A stretch of DNA of 64,000 bases from Lachnospiraceae bacterium (GCA_022792335.1 JAAWAV010000008.1:1-64000); one strand, 5' to 3'. Positions 25,782 to 36,737 are shown, numbered from the stretch's first letter. The notes: generated by a model from the sequence alone, not told the origin. Numbers and translations: made by a program.

Positions 25782-27809
25782 ATGGGAAAAACGCTTTATA
25801 TTGCAGAAAAACCAAGCGTTGCCAGGGAGTTTGCAAAAGCTTTAAATATGGGGGGCAGGCGGGGAGAAGGTTATCTGGAATCAGAAGAAATCATTGTGAC
25901 TTGGTGCGTGGGGCACCTGGTGACCATGAGTTACCCGGAAGTGTATGATATCAGATACAAAAGGTGGAGCCTGGAAACGCTCCCCTTTCTTCCGGATACT
26001 TTTAAGTATGAAGTGATTGGAAGTGTGAAGAAACAGTTTCAGATTGTAAAGGGGCTGCTTACCAGGTCGGATGTGGATACGATTTATGTGTGTACGGATT
26101 CCGGACGAGAAGGAGAATACATTTACCGCCTGGTGGAACAGATGGCGGGCGTCCACGGAAAACGGAGACTCCGGGTATGGATTGATTCCCAGACAGAAGA
26201 GGAAATCCGGAAAGGAATCCGGGAGGCAAAGGATCTAAGCGCCTATGATCATCTGGCTGAATCAGCGTATCTGCGGGCGAAAGAAGATTATCTGATGGGA
26301 ATTAATTTTTCCAGAGTTCTGACGCTGAAATATGGAAATGTGATCTCCGGTTGCATGAGCGCAAAACGGACGGTGGTCAGCGTGGGGCGGGTAATGACCT
26401 GTGTACTGGGGATGGTAGTTCGGAGGGAAAGAGAAATCCGGGATTTTGTAAAAACTCCTTTTTACCGGGTCCTCGCGTCTGTTTCCTGCGAAGAAAAAGT
26501 TTTTGACGCGGAGTGGCGGGCAGTGGAGGGAAGTCGTTATTATGGGACGCCCTATCTGTATAAAGACAATGGATTTCTCACAAAAGAACGGGCTGAGGAG
26601 CTGGTTTCTTATCTGAAAGAAGAGCAGCCGGTAACAGCGGAAGTGACTGGTCTGGAGAGAAAAAGAGAAAAGAAAAATCCTCCCTTACTGTTTAATCTGG
26701 CCGAACTTCAAAATACCTGTTCCAGACAGTTTAAGTTAAGTCCGGATGAGACTCTTAAAGTGGTACAGGAACTTTATGAAAAAAAGCTGGTGACTTATCC
26801 TAGGACGGACGCCAGGGTTCTCTCCACAGCAGTGGCAAAGGAAATCCATAAAAATATCCAGGGGTTAAAATCGATTCCTGGCGTATCAGGTTTCGCGGTT
26901 CAAATTTTGGAACAGGGGAGTTATCGGGGAATTGCGAAAACCAGATATGTCAACGACAAACAGATTACAGATCATTATGCCATTATTCCGACTGGGCAGG
27001 GAATAGGGGCTTTAAAGAGCCTTACAGAGATATCCATAAAGGTCTATGAGGCCATTGTAAGGCGCTTTCTGAGTATCTTTTATCCTCCTGCGGTTTATCA
27101 GAAATGGAACCTGGAGCTTTCTGTTCGGAAGGAGAAGTTTTTTGCAGGTTTCCGTGTGCTTCTGGAGGAGGGTTATCTGGTAGTAACTGGGTATGAAAAG
27201 AATAGACAGAAAGAAAAGACCGAAAAAAGTGGAGAAGAAGAGGCCGATGTGAACGATCCAGAATTTTTAGAAATTCTGAAACGGCTTAAAAAGGGGCAAA
27301 AACTTCCTGTGAAAGAAATCTCTATTAAAGAAGGGGAAACTTCCGCGCCAAAACGATATACTTCCGGCACCATGATTCTTGCCATGGAGAATGCAGGGCA
27401 GCTTATTGAGGATGAGGAACTGAGAGCTCAGATAAAGGGAAGTGGAATCGGTACCAGTGCCACCAGGGCGGAAATATTAAAAAAGTTGGTAAACAATGAT
27501 TATCTGGCGCTGAATAAGAAAACACAGACAATTACGCCGACCCTTCTGGGAGAACTGATTCACGATACAGTATATATGTCCATCCGGCCTTTGCTGAATC
27601 CGGAACTTACGGCAAGCTGGGAGAAGGGACTGGCCTATGTGGCAGAAGGAACCATTACTGGCGAGGAGTACATGAAAAAGCTGGAAGATTTTGTGAGCAG
27701 AAGGACGAATTATGTGATGCAGTTGAATAACAGCGCGCATATCAGGGGCTGCTATGGCCAGGTGGAAGGATATTATAAAAAGAAAAAGACAGAAAGAAAG
27801 AGCAGATAA
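25782..27809 (+). CDS. topB: DNA topoisomerase III
   Basis: A type IA topoisomerase of 675 residues that relaxes and decatenates DNA through a 5'-phosphotyrosine link. It has the N-terminal TOPRIM domain (TLYIAEKPSVAREFAKAL; VCTDSGREGEYIYR with the acidic metal cluster) and the catalytic motif TYPRTDAR with Tyr339. It lacks C-terminal zinc fingers, which is common in TopB. The start MGKTLYIAEKPS follows GGAGG; the frame opens 15 codons earlier without support. It is a single gene rather than part of an integrative element: no relaxase or conjugation genes lie nearby. Confidence 0.94.
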   Translation: MGKTLYIAEKPSVAREFAKALNMGGRRGEGYLESEEIIVTWCVGHLVTMSYPEVYDIRYKRWSLETLPFLPDTFKYEVIGSVKKQFQIVKGLLTRSDVDTIYVCTDSGREGEYIYRLVEQMAGVHGKRRLRVWIDSQTEEEIRKGIREAKDLSAYDHLAESAYLRAKEDYLMGINFSRVLTLKYGNVISGCMSAKRTVVSVGRVMTCVLGMVVRREREIRDFVKTPFYRVLASVSCEEKVFDAEWRAVEGSRYYGTPYLYKDNGFLTKERAEELVSYLKEEQPVTAEVTGLERKREKKNPPLLFNLAELQNTCSRQFKLSPDETLKVVQELYEKKLVTYPRTDARVLSTAVAKEIHKNIQGLKSIPGVSGFAVQILEQGSYRGIAKTRYVNDKQITDHYAIIPTGQGIGALKSLTEISIKVYEAIVRRFLSIFYPPAVYQKWNLELSVRKEKFFAGFRVLLEEGYLVVTGYEKNRQKEKTEKSGEEEADVNDPEFLEILKRLKKGQKLPVKEISIKEGETSAPKRYTSGTMILAMENAGQLIEDEELRAQIKGSGIGTSATRAEILKKLVNNDYLALNKKTQTITPTLLGELIHDTVYMSIRPLLNPELTASWEKGLAYVAEGTITGEEYMKKLEDFVSRRTNYVMQLNNSAHIRGCYGQVEGYYKKKKTERKSR

Positions 27810-27810
27810 C

Positions 27811-28245
27811 ATGTGGAATACCTGTGTGAAAATCTACAGAAAATATGAGGAAATCATCAATTATCTTATTGCCGGAGTACTGACAACACTGGTCAGTCTT
27901 GCCGCTTATTATGGCTGTGTGCTGACCGTTCTGGATCCTTTGGACGGAGTTCAGTTGCAGGCGGCCAATGTGATTTCCTGGATATTGGCCGTGGCTTTTG
28001 CCTACGGAATCAACAGAGGATTTGTGTTTAAAAGTAAAAGTAAAAACCGTCTTTCAGAAGCTCTTCGCTTTGTGGGTTCCCGCGTGACTACTCTTTTTAT
28101 GGATATGGCTGTCATGTATGTGTTTGTAACTCTGCTTAAGGGGAACGATAAAATTGGAAAGCTGTTCAGCCAGGTGGTGGTGATGGCGGGCAATTATCTA
28201 CTCAGTAAGTTATTTGTGTTCCGAAAAAGAAAGGACGGGGAATGA
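27811..28245 (+). CDS. GtrA-like membrane protein
   Basis: A 144-residue protein with four hydrophobic helices and the GtrA-family pattern: YLIAGVLTTLVSLAAYY at the first helix, NVISWILAVAFAYGINRGFVF, then NYLLSKLFVFRKR at the end. GtrA proteins are thought to help move polyprenyl-linked sugars across the membrane for surface glycosylation. The ATG is one base after the topB stop and its ribosome site lies inside topB, and it overlaps the next gene by four bases, so the three genes are translationally linked. No glycosyltransferase is adjacent. Confidence 0.85.
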   Translation: MWNTCVKIYRKYEEIINYLIAGVLTTLVSLAAYYGCVLTVLDPLDGVQLQAANVISWILAVAFAYGINRGFVFKSKSKNRLSEALRFVGSRVTTLFMDMAVMYVFVTLLKGNDKIGKLFSQVVVMAGNYLLSKLFVFRKRKDGE

Positions 28246-28754
28246 TGGATTACCGGAAATTTATAGAAGAGAAACGAAAACTTTCTCCGGATGCATCTTT
28301 GAGAGAGCGGCAGGAAAACATGAAACAGGGGCTTGAACTGGTTTTAAAAAGTGAGGGGGAACAAAAACCACGGATTCACGATATGATGAAAAAGACACTG
28401 ATAGCCTGCAGTGAGGAAGAAGCCTTTGTGACCTTGGCTTATGAACTGGAGGAATGGGAATTAAATCCCAACGGTGTGATGCATGGGGGGCTTATCGGAA
28501 CGGCCATCGATACGGCCTGCGGTATGGTGGTCCGCTATTTCAGCGAAAACCTTCAGGCTTCAACGGTCTCTTTGAATGTAGATTATCTGCGACCAGTTTT
28601 TATGGGAGATCGGCTGGTTGTGACAGCGAAACTGGTGCGCCTGGGAGGACATGTGGCAAACCTCACGGCGCAGGCTAAGAGAGAATCGGATCAAAAGATG
28701 GCGGCGCTGGCTTCCGCCGTCTTTTATCTTCCCAAGCAGACTGGATTCGACTAA
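28242..28754 (+). CDS. Hotdog-fold thioesterase (PaaI-like)
   Basis: A 170-residue cytoplasmic protein. After a charged N-terminal extension of about 60 residues it has the hotdog core with PNGVMHGGLIGTAIDTACGMV, the usual PaaI/YiiD motif (HGG plus a downstream Asp), then TVSLNVDYLRPV and a final sheet. Such enzymes hydrolyse acyl-CoA or aryl-CoA thioesters; the substrate is unknown. The start overlaps the GtrA stop (ATGA-type), indicating coupling. Confidence 0.85.
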   Translation: MMDYRKFIEEKRKLSPDASLRERQENMKQGLELVLKSEGEQKPRIHDMMKKTLIACSEEEAFVTLAYELEEWELNPNGVMHGGLIGTAIDTACGMVVRYFSENLQASTVSLNVDYLRPVFMGDRLVVTAKLVRLGGHVANLTAQAKRESDQKMAALASAVFYLPKQTGFD

Positions 28755-28774
28755 ATCAGACACTTATAAAGTAT

Positions 28775-28802
28775 TTTACAAATTGCATTTCTATGGTATG
28801 AT
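28775..28802 (+). promoter_or_regulatory. SigA-type promoter of glnS
   Basis: TTTACA (28775-28780), 16 bases, TATGAT (28797-28802), about 66 bases before the glnS ATG. No T-box is visible in the short leader. Confidence 0.5.
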
Positions 28803-28868
28803 AGAAGTCATACTGGAGATAGTGAAAATGGCTATTTCTATCCTATAATACAGAAGCAGGAGGCTTTT

Positions 28869-30533
28869 ATGGAAAACGAAACAAAACACTTTATCGAGCA
28901 GATTATTGATAAGGATTTGGCGGAGGGCGTATACGATCATGTACAGACGAGGTTTCCTCCGGAGCCAAACGGCTATCTGCATATCGGACATGCCAAGTCC
29001 ATTCTTTTGAATTACGGGCTGGCGAAAAAGTATCAGGGCAGATTTAACTTGCGCTTTGACGATACCAATCCGACGAAAGAGAAAAGCGAATTTGTAGATT
29101 CCATAAAGGAAGATGTGGCCTGGCTGGGAGCAGACTGGGAGGACCGGTTATTTTTTGCGTCAGATTATTTTGAGACCATGTATGAATGCGCGGTTTTTCT
29201 GATTCGGAAAGGAAAAGCCTTTGTTTGTGATCTGACGGCAGAGCAGATTCGGGAATATCGTGGGACATTGACAGAGCCGGGAAAAAACAGTCCTTATCGG
29301 GACAGAAGCATTGAGGAAAATCTGGAACTGTTTGAAAACATGAAAAAGGGTCTTTATCAGGACGGGGAAAAAGTTCTGAGGGCCAAAATTGATATGGCTT
29401 CGCCGAATATCAATATGAGAGATCCGGTTATTTACCGAGTAGCTCATATGAGCCATCACAATACAGGGGATGCCTGGTGCATTTATCCGATGTACGATTT
29501 TGCCCATCCCATCGAGGATGCAGTGGAGCATGTCACCCATTCCATCTGTACTCTGGAATTTGAGGATCACAGGCCGCTTTACAACTGGGTGGTACAGGAG
29601 TGTGAGTTTGATCATCCGCCCAAACAGATCGAGTTTGCAAAACTGTATCTGAAACATGTGGTGACCGGCAAACGATACATCAAAAAACTGGTGGAGGACG
29701 GGACAGTGGACGGCTGGGACGACCCCAGGCTGGTGTCCATCAGCGGTCTTAGGCGGAGAGGATACACGCCGGAGTCCATCCAGAAATTCGTAGAGTTGGC
29801 GGGAGTTTCCAAAAGCAACAGTACCTGTGAGATGCCCATGCTGGAATATTGTATCCGGGAAGATCTGAAACTGAAGGAGCCCCGCATGATGGCGGTGCTT
29901 CATCCGCTGAAACTGATCATTGATAATTATCCGGACGATCAGGTAGAATATATGGAAGTGCAGAACAATCAGGAGAATCCGGAGTTGGGGGTCCGCGAGG
30001 TACCTTTCTGTAAAGAACTTTATATTGAACGGGAAGATTTCATGGAGGTCCCCGTGAAAAAATATTTCCGTCTTTATCCTGGCAATGAGGTGCGGCTGAT
30101 GAACGGATATTTTGTCACCTGTACGGAAGTGGTCAAAGATGAGGAAGGAAATGTGGTGGAGGTTCACTGTACTTACGATCCGGAGACCAGAAGTGGAAAC
30201 GGATTTACAGGAAGAAAGGTCAAGGGAACTATCCACTGGGTGTCGGCCCGTCATGCAGTGAAAGCAGAAGTTCGCCTCTATGAAAATATTGTGGACGAAG
30301 AAAAAGGCGTTTACAATGAAGAGGACGGAAGTCTGAATCTGAATCCAAATTCTCTGGTGATATTAAAGGACTGCCGTCTGGAGCCAGGTCTTGCAGGCGC
30401 AAAGGCGCCAGAACGTTTCCAGTTTGTACGGAACGGATATTTCTGTGTGGATAGTAAGGATTCCAGACCGGAGAGCTTGGTATTTAATCGGATCGTGTCC
30501 TTGAAGAGTTCCTTTAAGATTGAAGTAAAATAG
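28869..30533 (+). CDS. glnS: Glutaminyl-tRNA synthetase
   Basis: A class I synthetase that charges tRNA-Gln directly, 554 residues. Signature features are [17 protein letters not shown] (HIGH motif), [39 protein letters not shown] and [21 protein letters not shown]. The second catalytic loop reads [13 protein letters not shown] where many relatives have VMSKRKL, a weak form of KMSKS. A beta-barrel anticodon domain fills the C-terminus. Presence of GlnRS means tRNA-Gln need not be made only through GatCAB. Confidence 0.96.
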   Translation: MENETKHFIEQIIDKDLAEGVYDHVQTRFPPEPNGYLHIGHAKSILLNYGLAKKYQGRFNLRFDDTNPTKEKSEFVDSIKEDVAWLGADWEDRLFFASDYFETMYECAVFLIRKGKAFVCDLTAEQIREYRGTLTEPGKNSPYRDRSIEENLELFENMKKGLYQDGEKVLRAKIDMASPNINMRDPVIYRVAHMSHHNTGDAWCIYPMYDFAHPIEDAVEHVTHSICTLEFEDHRPLYNWVVQECEFDHPPKQIEFAKLYLKHVVTGKRYIKKLVEDGTVDGWDDPRLVSISGLRRRGYTPESIQKFVELAGVSKSNSTCEMPMLEYCIREDLKLKEPRMMAVLHPLKLIIDNYPDDQVEYMEVQNNQENPELGVREVPFCKELYIEREDFMEVPVKKYFRLYPGNEVRLMNGYFVTCTEVVKDEEGNVVEVHCTYDPETRSGNGFTGRKVKGTIHWVSARHAVKAEVRLYENIVDEEKGVYNEEDGSLNLNPNSLVILKDCRLEPGLAGAKAPERFQFVRNGYFCVDSKDSRPESLVFNRIVSLKSSFKIEVK

Positions 30534-30558
30534 TAACTGGAAAGGAGTGGACGGAACG

Positions 30559-30846
30559 ATGGAAACAATCAAAGAAAGATTGAAAGGAATGGCTGACAGC
30601 ATGAAGAGTCGTACCTTTGGGGAACTGCTGGAGAAGGATGCAGAATACCAGAAGGTATGCGCCGAGGCCAGAAAAGCTCTGGAGGCATACAATGCGCTGC
30701 GGCTGTCTGAAGAAGAGGAGGAAGTCATCGGCGTACTGATTGCCAGAAGAGATGAGGCGGAGACGGAACGGGTGGACAATGCATATCTGGCCGGAATTTT
30801 GGACGGTTATGAGATTATGAAATCGCTTGGTCTGATAGAGGACTAA
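30559..30846 (+). CDS. Small helical protein of unknown function (DUF6809-like)
   Basis: A 95-residue, almost wholly helical and acidic protein (METIKERLKGMADSMKSR at the start, a run of five Glu in the middle, NAYLAGILDGYEIMKSLGLIED at the end). It resembles small Lachnospiraceae proteins listed as DUF6809; this is from memory and not verified. The ATG is used because AAAGGAG sits upstream at workable spacing; an earlier GTG overlaps that site. It follows glnS by 25 bases and is likely co-transcribed. Confidence 0.65.
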   Translation: METIKERLKGMADSMKSRTFGELLEKDAEYQKVCAEARKALEAYNALRLSEEEEEVIGVLIARRDEAETERVDNAYLAGILDGYEIMKSLGLIED

Positions 30847-30869
30847 TACAAAAAGACAGGAATTTTTTA

Positions 30870-30899
30870 GAGCCATGGTACGGGAAGGTGCCATGGCTC
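30870..30899. terminator. Perfect 9-bp hairpin before the MocR gene
   Basis: GAGCCATGG (30870-30878) pairs with CCATGGCTC (30891-30899) around a 12-base loop. There is a T-run before it (TTTTTTAG) but none after it, so it could be a terminator for minus-direction transcription, an attenuator, or an operator for the regulator that follows. Confidence 0.45.
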
Positions 30900-30919
30900 C
30901 CTCCATGAAAGAAGAAAAC

Positions 30920-32371
30920 ATGCGTGAACTAACCATTCCATTTCATGAGACGGCTCCTCTGTATGAGCAGATCTATGAATATATAAAAGCACAGATCCTG
31001 GAAGAAAAGCTTTTGGCGGGGACGAGACTTCCTTCTACCAGAAAGCTGGCGGAACATTTGGGGGTCAGCAGAAGCACCACCCAGCTTGCCTATGATCAGC
31101 TTGTGGCAGAGGGATATTTGCAATCGGAACCTTGTCGGGGGTATTTTGTTTCAAAACTGGAAACCTTGTTTCATATGGAAACAAAATCTGGACAGATACA
31201 GAAACAGAAAATAGAAAAAAAGGAACCCTGGTTGGTGGATTTTTCTCCCAGAGGGATTGATTTGGAGCGTTTTCCTTATGCTCTTTGGAGAAGGCTTTCC
31301 AGAGAGAGCTTGAACGACGACAACAGGGAACTTTTTTCAACAGGAGAACATAAGGGAGACGAGTGCCTTCGACAGGCAGTTTGTACCTATCTCTATGGCG
31401 CAAGAGGTGTTTTCTGCAGGCCGGAACAGCTTATCATAGGAGCAGGAAATGAATATCTTCTGATGCTTTTGCACCAGCTTTTAGGGAATCAAATCATCGC
31501 CATGGAAACACCGACTTACAGACAGGCATTTCTGACATTTAAGAGACTGGGAAATCAGGTGATTCCGGTGGAGATGGACGAAAATGGAATGAAAGCGGAA
31601 GCACTGGCCCATTCTGGCGCCGGAATGGCGTATGTTATGCCGTCTCATCAGTTTCCCATGGGAATTGTTATGCCCATCCGGCGCCGGATGGAGCTTCTGG
31701 CTTGGGCGGCAGAAGCGGAGGGGCGGTATCTGATTGAAGATGATTATGACAGCGAATTTCGCTATAAGGGGAAACCGATTCCCTCTCTGCAAAGCGCCGA
31801 TGTCAAGGGGCGCGTGATCTATCTTGGTACTTTTTCCAGAGCAGTGGCTCCGGCAATTCGTGTCAGTTATATGATGCTTCCAGAATCGCTTCTGGCCCGA
31901 TATGAAAAGAATTGCAGTTTTTATGCTTCCACAGTTTCCAGAATTGATCAGAGAATCCTGGCCCGCTTTATAGACGAAGGACACTATGAACGGCATTTAA
32001 ACAGGATGAGAGGGGTTTATAAAGCCAAGCATGACGCATTACTTGCCGCACTTTCCCCTCTTTCCGGAAAATATGTTATCTGTGGAGCATATGCTGGAAT
32101 CCACATTCTTCTGGAAAGCAGACAGGGACAGAGGGAGCAGGATATGGTCCAGGCGGCAGAAGCGGCCGGAATACGCGTATATGGGCTTTCTGAATTTGCG
32201 ATTGAAAAAGAGGAGACAGACAGAGCAGAGAAAAAAACAGAGACGGAAGAGAACAAAGAAGAAGAGAAAACGAAGATGCGGTCTGGGACGATCCTTTTGG
32301 GGTATGCAAATCTGAAGAGGGAAGAAATCGAACAGGGGGCCAGACTCCTTGTGGCCGCCCTGCTCGCATAG
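30920..32371 (+). CDS. MocR/GabR-type regulator (GntR HTH plus aminotransferase fold), PLP lysine replaced by Arg
   Basis: A 483-residue fusion regulator. Residues 1-75 form a GntR winged helix (PLYEQIYEYIKAQI, LPSTRKLAEHLGVSRSTTQLAY, GYLQSEPCRGYFV). The rest is a class I aminotransferase fold with GAGNEYLLMLLHQ, MPSHQFPMG and EDDYDSEFRY. In GabR the pyridoxal-phosphate lysine lies in GTFSK; here the stretch is GTFSRAVAPAIRVSY, with Arg307 at that place, so a normal Schiff base should not form. A Lys/Glu-rich insert of about 25 residues interrupts the C-terminal domain. Start is the ATG before RELTIPF; one at 30905 is possible. Targets and ligand are unknown; no pyridoxine or GABA genes adjoin it. 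Confidence 0.88.
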   Translation: MRELTIPFHETAPLYEQIYEYIKAQILEEKLLAGTRLPSTRKLAEHLGVSRSTTQLAYDQLVAEGYLQSEPCRGYFVSKLETLFHMETKSGQIQKQKIEKKEPWLVDFSPRGIDLERFPYALWRRLSRESLNDDNRELFSTGEHKGDECLRQAVCTYLYGARGVFCRPEQLIIGAGNEYLLMLLHQLLGNQIIAMETPTYRQAFLTFKRLGNQVIPVEMDENGMKAEALAHSGAGMAYVMPSHQFPMGIVMPIRRRMELLAWAAEAEGRYLIEDDYDSEFRYKGKPIPSLQSADVKGRVIYLGTFSRAVAPAIRVSYMMLPESLLARYEKNCSFYASTVSRIDQRILARFIDEGHYERHLNRMRGVYKAKHDALLAALSPLSGKYVICGAYAGIHILLESRQGQREQDMVQAAEAAGIRVYGLSEFAIEKEETDRAEKKTETEENKEEEKTKMRSGTILLGYANLKREEIEQGARLLVAALLA

Positions 32372-32394
32372 CTCATCCATTTTTTATTTTCCGG

Positions 32395-32772
32395 TTATTT
32401 TTTTTCGGATTCTGCCTCCTTGCGCGCTTCCTCATATCTGGCTTCCGTTTCTGCAACGGCCTGCTCCAGTTTTGCAGCGATTTCTTCAGCAGAAGAGGCA
32501 GCTTCTTCCGAAACAACTTCCTCAGGGGCGGTTTCCTCTTCGGAAGCGTCCTGCTCTTCAGAATCTGTTTGCGCAGCTTCCTCACCATGAGAAAGTGAGA
32601 CATAATTTCTGTCGGACGCATCCTCCTCAAAAGGGTCCTCTTCGTCCTCAAAATCGTTTTCGGGACACTCCCCTTTGCAGTTTTTCTTAAGCTTTGTAAC
32701 CAGGACGGCGGCAGCGCCCACGACGGCTGTCACAGCCAGAAGCTTTTTCAAAAGTCTTTTTCCTTTACACAT
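32395..32772 (-). CDS. Small membrane-anchored acidic protein of unknown function
   Basis: A 125-residue protein. A basic start (MCKGKRLLKKL) and one hydrophobic segment (AVTAVVGAAAVLV, about 12-25) are followed by about 95 residues dominated by Glu, Asp, Ala and Ser, ending in a predicted coiled coil (EIAAKLEQAVAETEARYEEARKEAE). The ATG is behind AAAGGAG. It lies convergent to the MocR gene and upstream of groES on the other strand. I recognise no family; it may be a membrane-proximal acidic tether. Confidence 0.65.
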   Translation of the reverse strand: MCKGKRLLKKLLAVTAVVGAAAVLVTKLKKNCKGECPENDFEDEEDPFEEDASDRNYVSLSHGEEAAQTDSEEQDASEEETAPEEVVSEEAASSAEEIAAKLEQAVAETEARYEEARKEAESEKK

Positions 32773-32949
32773 GCCAAAACTCCTTTCTCTACAGAATTAC
32801 ATGCTACTATTGTAATCCTTTTTGAGGAATATGAAAAGGGATAATTGAACAAATTTGAAAAAATATAGAAAAAACAAATAATAATGAGAAAAGCGGGGAA
32901 AATAAGAGATAAGATAGAGAAACAGGGAAAAACAGAGGGTAGAACGACG

Positions 32950-32978
32950 TTGCATTTTGAATTTAAATTATATAATAT
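32950..32978 (+). promoter_or_regulatory. SigA-type promoter of groESL
   Basis: TTGCAT (32950-32955) is followed by TATAAT at 32971-32976 (15-base spacer) or TAATAT at 32973-32978 (17-base spacer). The CIRCE element starts about 13 bases downstream. Confidence 0.6.
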
Positions 32979-32990
32979 AGTAACAGTCAG

Positions 32991-33017
32991 TTAGCACTCG
33001 TTTAGAGTGAGTGCTAA
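32991..33017 (+). promoter_or_regulatory. CIRCE operator (HrcA binding site)
   Basis: TTAGCACTC (32991-32999), nine bases, GAGTGCTAA (33009-33017): an exact match to the CIRCE consensus. The HrcA repressor binds here and releases groESL on heat or misfolding stress. hrcA itself is not in the window. Confidence 0.97.
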
Positions 33018-33039
33018 TAATTAAACAGGAGGAATAGAA

Positions 33040-33312
33040 ATGAAATTAGTACCTTTAGGCGACAGAGTCGTATTAAAACAGGTTGAAGCAGAAGAAACCA
33101 CAAAATCTGGGATTGTTCTTCCCGGTACGGCAAAGGAAAAACCTCAGCAGGCGGAAGTGGTGGCTGTAGGTCCTGGTACAGAGGAAGTAAAGATGGAAGT
33201 GTCTGTGGGGGATGCTGTGATTTATTCCAAATATGCAGGCACAGAAGTGAAGCTGGAGGACGAAGAGTTTATTGTTGTAAAACAGAGTGACATTCTGGCA
33301 ATCGTAAAATAA
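33040..33312 (+). CDS. groES: Co-chaperonin GroES
   Basis: The 90-residue lid of the GroEL chamber, close to the usual 94-97. It opens with [14 protein letters not shown], has the mobile loop ([18 protein letters not shown]) and the roof and sheet motifs [15 protein letters not shown] and DILAIVK. The ATG follows AGGAGG. It is first in the CIRCE-controlled pair with groEL, 32 bases apart. Confidence 0.98.
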   Translation: MKLVPLGDRVVLKQVEAEETTKSGIVLPGTAKEKPQQAEVVAVGPGTEEVKMEVSVGDAVIYSKYAGTEVKLEDEEFIVVKQSDILAIVK

Positions 33313-33338
33313 GAATATTACAGAATAAAGGAGATTAA

Positions 33339-34967
<1,629 letters not shown>

Positions 34968-34993
34968 TCTGCCGTCAGGCAGAAAGAAATAAG

Positions 34994-35042
34994 ACCGCGC
35001 AGCCAGATGGGCTTTCTCATCAGAGGCTGCGTGGTTTTGTTC
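34994..35042 (+). terminator. Terminator of groESL
   Basis: ACCGCGCAGCC (34994-35004) pairs with GGCTGCGTGGT (35025-35035) with one mismatch around a 20-base loop, followed by TTTGTTCGT. Confidence 0.75.
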
Positions 35043-35092
35043 GTCTTGTCTCCATGGTTTTTCTGAAATGAGAAAAAAGTGAGGCGTCTCAT

Positions 35093-36235
35093 ATGAAATT
35101 TTTATTTGCATCAGATTCTTTTAAAGGAACACTTTCGTCAGAAACCATCCACCGTTTCCTCTCCGAGGCAGCGTCAGAAATTTTTCCGGGCTGCAAATGT
35201 CAGGGAGTTCTGATGGCAGATGGAGGAGAAGGGACTCTGGAAGCTGTGTTAAGCGCCACCGGAGGCCGTTTTCAAAAAAAGGAAGTCACAGGCCCGCTAT
35301 TTGAAAAAATTGAGGCGTCTTACGGAATGCTGCCAGGGGGAGAAGCTGTGATTGAGATGGCCAGAGCTTCCGGGTTGCCTCTTGTACCCTTAGAACGTCG
35401 TAATCCTCTTTTTACTACCAGCTATGGAACTGGTGAACTGATTTTAGACGCCTTAGAGCGGGGATGCAGAAAGATTTCCGTGGCGATTGGCGGGAGTGCC
35501 ACCAATGACGGCGGGATGGGAGCCATGATAGCTCTGGGCATACAGTTTCTGGATAGAAATGGGAGGAAACTTTCGGGCCGCGGACAGGATATGGGGCAGG
35601 TGTACAAAATTGATGTATCTGGGATTCATCCGAAGGTGAAAGAAACGGATTTTACTGTGATGTGCGACGTACAGAATCCTCTCTTGGGGCCTAATGGAGC
35701 TACTTATACTTTCGGAAGGCAGAAAGGGGCTGACGAGAGGACGCTGATGGAACTGGAAAGGGGAATGGAACACCTGTCTGGTCTCATAAAAGAGACAATT
35801 GGACAGGATATCTTAGGACTGCCGGGAGCTGGAGCTGCAGGCGGATTAGGAGGCGCTTTAATGGCATTTCTTTCCGCCAAGAAGAAATCAGGAATTGACA
35901 CTGTACTGGATCTGATTGGTTTTGACGAGCTTTTAAAGGATGTATCTTTGGTAGTGACTGGAGAAGGGACCATGGACTGGCAGTCTGCATTCGGAAAGGT
36001 TCCCTGCGGGGTTGGTCTACGCTGCAAACAGGCTGGAATTCCGGCTGTGGCTGTTGTGGGCGGAATGGGAGAGGGGGCAGAAGAGCTTTACCAATATGGA
36101 ATTGACAGTGCGATTTCCACAGTAAATCGTCCAATGCCTTTGGAAGTAGCTCTGGCTGATGCGGAAGCGTTATACAAAGACGCGGCAAGGCGGTTGTTCC
36201 GGTTTATCCGGACAGGATTTCTTTTGACAGATTAA
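35093..36235 (+). CDS. glxK: Glycerate kinase
   Basis: A 380-residue enzyme of the GarK/GlxK family, which phosphorylates glycerate with ATP. The N-terminal FASDSFKGTLSS motif, the MADGGEGT box, GGSATNDGGMGAM, LPGAGAAGGLGGAL and the C-terminal TGEGTMDWQSAFGKVP are all present. A start ATG follows GTGAGGCG. The gene stands alone between the groEL terminator and the rplU promoter; no glyoxylate or hydroxypyruvate genes are adjacent, though the aldolase/dehydrogenase locus at 46-54 kb could in principle feed it. Confidence 0.93.
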   Translation: MKFLFASDSFKGTLSSETIHRFLSEAASEIFPGCKCQGVLMADGGEGTLEAVLSATGGRFQKKEVTGPLFEKIEASYGMLPGGEAVIEMARASGLPLVPLERRNPLFTTSYGTGELILDALERGCRKISVAIGGSATNDGGMGAMIALGIQFLDRNGRKLSGRGQDMGQVYKIDVSGIHPKVKETDFTVMCDVQNPLLGPNGATYTFGRQKGADERTLMELERGMEHLSGLIKETIGQDILGLPGAGAAGGLGGALMAFLSAKKKSGIDTVLDLIGFDELLKDVSLVVTGEGTMDWQSAFGKVPCGVGLRCKQAGIPAVAVVGGMGEGAEELYQYGIDSAISTVNRPMPLEVALADAEALYKDAARRLFRFIRTGFLLTD

Positions 36236-36247
36236 CAGAAAAAACAT

Positions 36248-36276
36248 TTGACAACGCTGAAAATTCCTGTTATATT
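36248..36276 (+). promoter_or_regulatory. SigA-type promoter of the rplU operon
   Basis: TTGACA (36248-36253), 17 bases, TATATT (36271-36276): a near-consensus promoter, with the L21 leader starting about eight bases downstream. Confidence 0.85.
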
Positions 36277-36283
36277 TATAAAG

Positions 36284-36365
36284 TATGCCGCACAACGAGG
36301 TAGATAAGCGTTATCTTTTGGATAGACACCGTAGTTGGCGAGTAATGATAAATAGGAGGTGCCGT
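36284..36365 (+). ncRNA. Ribosomal protein L21 leader
   Basis: The 82 bases between the promoter and rplU match the form of the Firmicute L21 leader: a conserved ATGCCGCACAACGAGGT block at the 5' end, a hairpin-forming middle, then AGGAGGTGCC before the start codon. Such leaders are thought to let excess L21 repress its own operon. The assignment is from recognition of the conserved block, not a covariance search. Confidence 0.7.
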
Positions 36366-36674
36366 ATGTACGCGATTATTGCAACAGGCGGAAAGCAGTA
36401 CAAGGTTGCTGAGGGCGATATCATCAAGGTGGAAAAGCTTGGCGTAGCGGCTGGCGAGTCTTATACGTTTGATCAGGTTTTGGCCGTAGGCGGAGAAGAG
36501 CTGACCGTGGGCTGCCCGACCGTAGCAGGTGCAAGCGTTTCTGCTACTGTAGTAGAAGAGGGCAGAGGCAAAAAGGTTATCGTTTACAAGTATAAGAGAA
36601 AGACCGGATATCACAAGAAAAACGGTCACAGACAGGCTTATACCCAGTTAAAGATTGAAAAAATCAATGCTTAA
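36366..36674 (+). CDS. rplU: 50S ribosomal protein L21
   Basis: A 102-residue ribosomal protein with the canonical start [14 protein letters not shown], the FDQVLAVGG segment and the C-terminal [24 protein letters not shown]. The ATG is preceded by AGGAGG; the longer open frame upstream is the leader RNA. It heads the rplU-prp-rpmA group that is standard in Firmicutes. Confidence 0.98.
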   Translation: MYAIIATGGKQYKVAEGDIIKVEKLGVAAGESYTFDQVLAVGGEELTVGCPTVAGASVSATVVEEGRGKKVIVYKYKRKTGYHKKNGHRQAYTQLKIEKINA

Positions 36675-36737
36675 AGGATTGAGAGAAGCTTTTACTGGCT
36701 TTGTAGAATGCGAAATCCGCTTTTGAAAAAGAAAACG

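Noticed and set aside
25782-27809. topB as part of an integrative conjugative element
   Set aside because: Neighbours are housekeeping or small membrane genes; no relaxase, coupling protein or integrase is present.
28754-28869. T-box riboswitch ahead of glnS
   Set aside because: The gap is too short and has no T-box sequence or antiterminator stem.
29160-30254. 364-codon minus-strand frame inside glnS
   Set aside because: Antisense shadow; glnS is complete with all motifs.
36285-36365. N-terminal extension of L21 by 27 codons
   Set aside because: These bases form the L21 leader RNA; the true start has AGGAGG and the canonical MYAII beginning.
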